Assembly (NCBI GenBank): GCA_035772785.1
Contig: JAOCPU010000005.1
Coordinates: 620,001 to 684,000 of the forward strand
DNA length: 64,000 bases
Reading direction: 5' to 3'
DNA from: Phlebiopsis flavidoalba
Lineage: Eukaryota; Basidiomycota; Agaricomycetes; Polyporales; Phanerochaetaceae
Shown here: in pieces, positions 59,771 to 64,000 of the stretch
Position numbering within the stretch: the first letter of the stretch is position 1
Layout: each line of letters opens with the position of its first letter
Made by a program: the position numbers and the translations under genes
The notes under the pieces: generated by a model
Seen by the model: only the letters and a program-made list of their open reading frames with translations
The model's database searches: none
Told to the model about the DNA's origin: nothing

Positions 59771-62652
59771 CCCTAGGTCGTCGCGAAACCTCGTGTCCAA
59801 CTCTTGTCGAAAGGTCTGGAGAGGCGTCGTAAACATGGCGAGGAAGACGAGGGCGGCACGGAACATGCTTTGGTCTGTCCAGACCATCGAAGACTTGCTG
59901 TCGAATGACTGCTGTCGATGTACAGAAGTAAGTCCCGTCGAAGTCAAGAGCAGATCGTACTATGAGGAGTGGTACGAATCCAGTAAGTTTTGGGCTGGCG
60001 CTGAATGGTAACACTCGGAACTGCAAGTAGCCTCGGTGAGGGATCCGTACGAGGCTCTGCAGAGCAGGACCGAAATTTGCAACGGTGCACTGTCTTTAGC
60101 TCAGAAGTCGCGGATCTACTTTTGAGATCTGTACTACTGATGTGTAGAAGCTGTACTCTGAAATTAGACTCACGCTATGTTCGGCGGTGTGACACGATCG
60201 TGAGAAAAACTTATCTCTAGCTAGTTCGCGTATTCTGTAGCCCCTATATCCTTTTCGTTGCGCTTTCGGTATACTCGCATGAATCGGTACTAATACCCGT
60301 GTAGGATCAGGTTATGTGTTCGTGACTTTGCATCCGAGAAATTCTACTGCCGTGCCCCCATGTAGCCTCTTTACCTTCTCAAGCAATGGGCGTAAGAAGG
60401 TCGGGACAAATAGGTTAAAGTTTTTGGGCAAATGTGTTTTGTCGCGACTAGCCGAGTGTTTCGACTCGAGGTTCTTTGTGACGCTTGAGCGCTTGGGCCG
60501 AGTGCAATGCTTATTAGGATCGAGCTCAGTGATCCCCCACGTGTTCACACCATTGCAGAATATCAAAACGTACGGGAGCTGTGAAATGCACACTGTTTTG
60601 AGCCAACCCGATCCGCCCGAAGAGACAATATATTCCCTGCTAACACACACGCACAGGATTAGTGAAGCCGATAGATCCGGGCTTTGATCCGACGTTCAGA
60701 CCACTCGCATGGCTTGTAACGACGCCCGACTCATGTCTTGGGGGACGGGGGGCGTGAGTTCGTCAAGGTGGGAAGCGCGTCGAACGCCTCGGAGGAAGCA
60801 GGACACGACGCAATGGTGCTATCATTCCGCATATGGTACATGCGTGCGCGTTTTCCTTGGCGCTATATCACACATCCACATTATTAGCTTACTTATATAT
60901 TGTAGGTTATGTGGTGGACCTGTGTGAATCCTGAGCAAGCTGTTGCTGGGGCCTTCCTGAATGTAAGCTAATCCCTAAAGCTGAACACGCCGTTCGTCTA
61001 GTACCGCTGATTCATATTGCGGCGAGTGTCTATGCAGCAACTTAACCAAAGTCACATAATGTGGCGTTATCGTGTGGCTCACGGTGACATCCCGGCATGC
61101 ATCGTATCCGAAAGATTGGTGGTTACGCGTCATACATGAAACCGTAGGACGAAGCACAAAACCTCACGGTTGAGAGCAGATGTAAGCCACAACGTATGTG
61201 ACCGATGTTCATACTGGCCACCTGGTTAAGAGGACGATGTTGGTAGCACGTTGATATACAGGCGCTACTCATCTGGGTATCGAAGCTTCCGTGACGGCAT
61301 GTTCCAAGGACCGGTAAGTTATGTTCACAGATAGCGGACCGTAGTTAATACCGCCATGCTGGTCATTTGTGCCGTATATTGCAGGAGGGAGATACCACTC
61401 TGGAGTCTCGTAGGGCATTGGGCTGGCATTACTGGGCAAAAGAAAGACACTCGCTGCTCAAGACCGTCAACCTCCAGGCTGGGTTACTGACAGATTCTGG
61501 TCAACGTTCGACGTTCCAACAGCGAGGCAAGGCGCTCTTTCTCCATCGTGCGAGTCGCGCGAGCCTGCAACCCAGTTAACGCAGTCCTCGTTGACATTCG
61601 CTTGTTGGACTGCTTACTGGGGGCGAGTGCCTATGCACGGCAGTTTCTCGGCTTAGCACGAATAGTCTATTCTCCACTCCGGCAGTCTCATCGAATCTAG
61701 CGGCTGGATTGTTTGACGAGCTCACTTGATATAAGTACTCTCTCAACGAAGAATTGGGTAGTGATACCGCCCGAGTCCCCTGGCGGCACTTCGTGAACTT
61801 ATGTCCTACTAAGACTCCGGAGTGTTGGATCCGTCAGCGCTTGAATTCGGGCTAGTGTTAAATGACATTCGAAGAGCTAGATATTGCGTGCAACGTGAGC
61901 GATCCGAGCCCGCGGCCTCTAGAGGCCGGTGGAACGTACGACGTACCACAATCTTGTTTCCAGGCCCGCTGCCGGTGTTAGAGCACGCGCAAGTACTGTC
62001 GATTGCTTAACGAAGATGATTCTCCCTCCCACAGTTGCTGCTACCGTGGAATCTAGACTTGACTCTTGATGCTTTGAAATATATGAGAACGATCGACTGC
62101 CTGGAGGCCTAAGATAAAATGGTAACACTCACTATCAAACGACCGGTCACCTTTTGTCACGTCCCCGCGCGTTCTCTCTATACATTAAGAGGCATGTTTT
62201 GATTCAGCCATTTCATCATCTGGCTATGTCAACGCTGAGCGAACTACTCACAATATAATGACGAGACACAGTCGATGGCCGACGTCGTGGCCTCACAGTA
62301 GTCACCGCCGGGAGCAAGTGGTGGGTACGCGAAGGTTGATAGAAGACAATTGAACCGTGGGGGAATTGATGGAATCACAGCATTTTTCTTAAAGGTCCAA
62401 GACTGGAATAATTAAACGTCGGTGCACGTGAAATTAGCGAGGCGTAAATTTAATCAGGCTGTTTTTTGACCACGCCTTGGACGAGTAACCCAAGATCCTG
62501 AGGGATGGAAGTAATGAATGGGATCTATGGTCGATATTAAATTGAGCGCAGGTGGTGTTCGTCTGTGTCTACAATGGAACGAGAAAGTCGCTATTAAGTG
62601 AGGTGCCTCTAGCAAGTCCGAGTCTACCGGGTCCGGGGTATAGTCCGTTGTA
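59771..62652. other. Long intergenic region between the two oxalate decarboxylase genes
   Basis: No gene could be named. A plus-strand stretch at 61260-61760 has coding-like texture: an exon ending at a GTAAGT site (61314), an acceptor TTGCAG (61379-61384), then ALLGKRKTLAAQDRQPPGWV and NAVLVDIRLLDCLLGASAYA in overlapping frames. Frames of 110-120 codons at 60312-60687 on both strands match nothing recognised. Confidence 0.35.
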
Positions 62653-64000
62653 CTAAGTTGTAGCTACTTGAGAAGCCCAAAAACAAGCAGAAAAGACACT
62701 TTCCACTCTTAAGAGGACGAAAGCTGGGCCAACGACCAACGCCTTGGTCTTGTTTAAGTGGCTGATCATGTCGTCGGTCAAGTTAAGATGCGCCTTGACC
62801 AGAGCCGGAGGCGTCAAAGCCAGCCATTTTGCGTCAGACTGATGTCCTCGGTAGGCGATCTAACGGAAAATAAGGATCATGTTCCCCCCATAGAAAGATA
62901 TGACGACTTCACCTTCCCCCAGTGTTGAAGATCTCAAGGAACTTCATGGGTCGTGTTGCCAACATTCTCGACATAATGACCTGAAAATCACATCGTAATG
63001 CTGCTGTAGAGGCGAGCAAAAAGTGGATTACACTTACCGAAAGTCGCAGGAACGTAGCTGACATCGCCAGGCTGGTAGTTGTATGTCCTTGCATTGCCGG
63101 AAGAGGCAAAGAGGGTGATAGCGGGAACGGCCTTGGCCCTCGCTGTGAAGAGAGTGTCGTGGTGAGCAGAAGTATGAGAAAAAATCTCCATGCAGTGCTT
63201 ACGGAAGAAGTAACCCCACTCATCCCCTGTGGTGGGGTGCCACTGTGAGAGGGAGGAGTCAGCGTGTGTCTCACAATATCAGTGTGTCAAGCGTACGTGA
63301 AGCTCCTGATGGCGAGCAATATTATCAGTGTCAATTCACCAAGCAGCAGATCGTGGTCACGTACCTCATGGCACCAGGCTCGACCGTGACTTCCGCGACC
63401 GGGATCCCAGGTCGCAATCGAGGGGAACACGGACGTATCCGCGATCTTCACGCTACCACCAGAGAGCGGTGTAGCTTTCTGGGATGAAAGCGAGTAGGTG
63501 AACGGTTGAGGAACCTGGCCTTGCGGGCTTTGAGGGGCCGCAGCATCAGGCGATGGTGAATCTAAGTTACAGACACGCAGGATAACACACTGTCAGCGTT
63601 CCATTCATGGCCGGACCAAGTTCGCGGGTCGTACCTGCCGGGAAGATGTACAGCTCCTCCCCGGGAATGTGGTCGAAACGAGGTCATGTTTGTCTGGAAG
63701 TTCTTGGCGAGCACGTCCTTAGGGACATGGCCATCCAGTCGGTCAACTGCCAAGAACAGAATCTGTCAGCCACACGCGCCCCGAGGCTCGCTGAGTTTAA
63801 CGTGTGAGTACGAACCAGGAAGGTCGAGTCTTCACTGAAGTCGCCATCAGGGAAGACGAGAAGGAAATCTGTGCCGTTGGGCGACTGCCCTGCGCAGAAT
63901 AGTTGCCTGAAGGGAGTGTGGCACGCCAGGAGGGAAGTTACCAGATCGAGATCACCCGGGCCCTACAAGGTATTCGATTTGGCAGCTGAACGTGATGATA
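62653..64000 (-). CDS. Oxalate decarboxylase (bicupin) 2, 5' end outside window
   Basis: This is a second copy of the bicupin enzyme, same strand as the first. Visible blocks from the window edge are GPGD and FPPGVPHS-like residues, QSPNGTDFLLVFPDGDFSED, STFL and an intron, then RLDGHVPKDVLAKNFQTNMT, SF, HIPGEEL, FPAGTT-like residues, ITLFASSGNARTYNYQPGDV, SYVPATFG, an intron, HYVENVGNTT, MKFLEIFNTGGR, another intron and LALTPPALVKAHLNLTDDMI, SHLNKTKALVVGPAF. The stop chosen is at 62653. The N-terminus and first cupin metal ligands lie beyond the window. It is better preserved than copy 1. Confidence 0.78.

Noticed and set aside
36017..64000. Secondary-metabolite cluster
   Set aside because: No synthase, terpene cyclase or P450 is visible. 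Monooxygenases and oxalate decarboxylases alone do not support it.

Overview
The window comes from a filamentous basidiomycete, most likely a wood-inhabiting Agaricomycete. The evidence is intron-rich genes with short GT-AG introns, a fungal-type FunK1 kinase, a basidiomycete-style MED12, two oxalate decarboxylases and a Plavaka-type DNA transposon. Genes were assigned by reading conserved protein blocks across frames and splice sites. No similarity search was run.

Left half (1.5-33 kb), mostly housekeeping genes: alpha/beta hydrolase (+), PBS2-like MAP kinase kinase (-), BAG-domain co-chaperone (+), SDR oxidoreductase (-), a small inverted-repeat element, F-box protein (+), SCY1-like pseudokinase (+), a small unknown gene (-) head-to-head with MED12 (+), WEE1 (+), an MBL-fold hydrolase remnant (-) and a luciferase-domain protein (+).

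Right half (33-64 kb), lineage-specific and duplicated genes: a FunK1 kinase (+), then four minus-strand paralogues of an FAD-dependent (salicylate-hydroxylase-like) monooxygenase, A to D. Copies A, B and D are continuous. Copy C is split by a 10.8-kb Plavaka-type element whose ends are a 17-bp inverted repeat (one mismatch). The last ~40 codons of C lie on the far side of the insertion. The element carries a minus-strand transposase, unrecognised minus-strand ORFs, a degenerate minisatellite and an AT-rich satellite whose ~178- and ~167-bp monomers alternate. GOT1 (+) and a tRNA-like sequence sit between copies C and D. Two tandem oxalate decarboxylase genes close the window, the second cut by its edge.

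Almost every gene needs single-base frame corrections, including usually indispensable ones (WEE1, MED12, PBS2, SCY1), while splice sites and protein blocks are preserved. Homopolymer tracts are also present. This suggests uncorrected sequencing indels rather than wholesale pseudogenisation, although copy C is truly broken. Gene limits are therefore approximate, and most spans contain introns and frame breaks.
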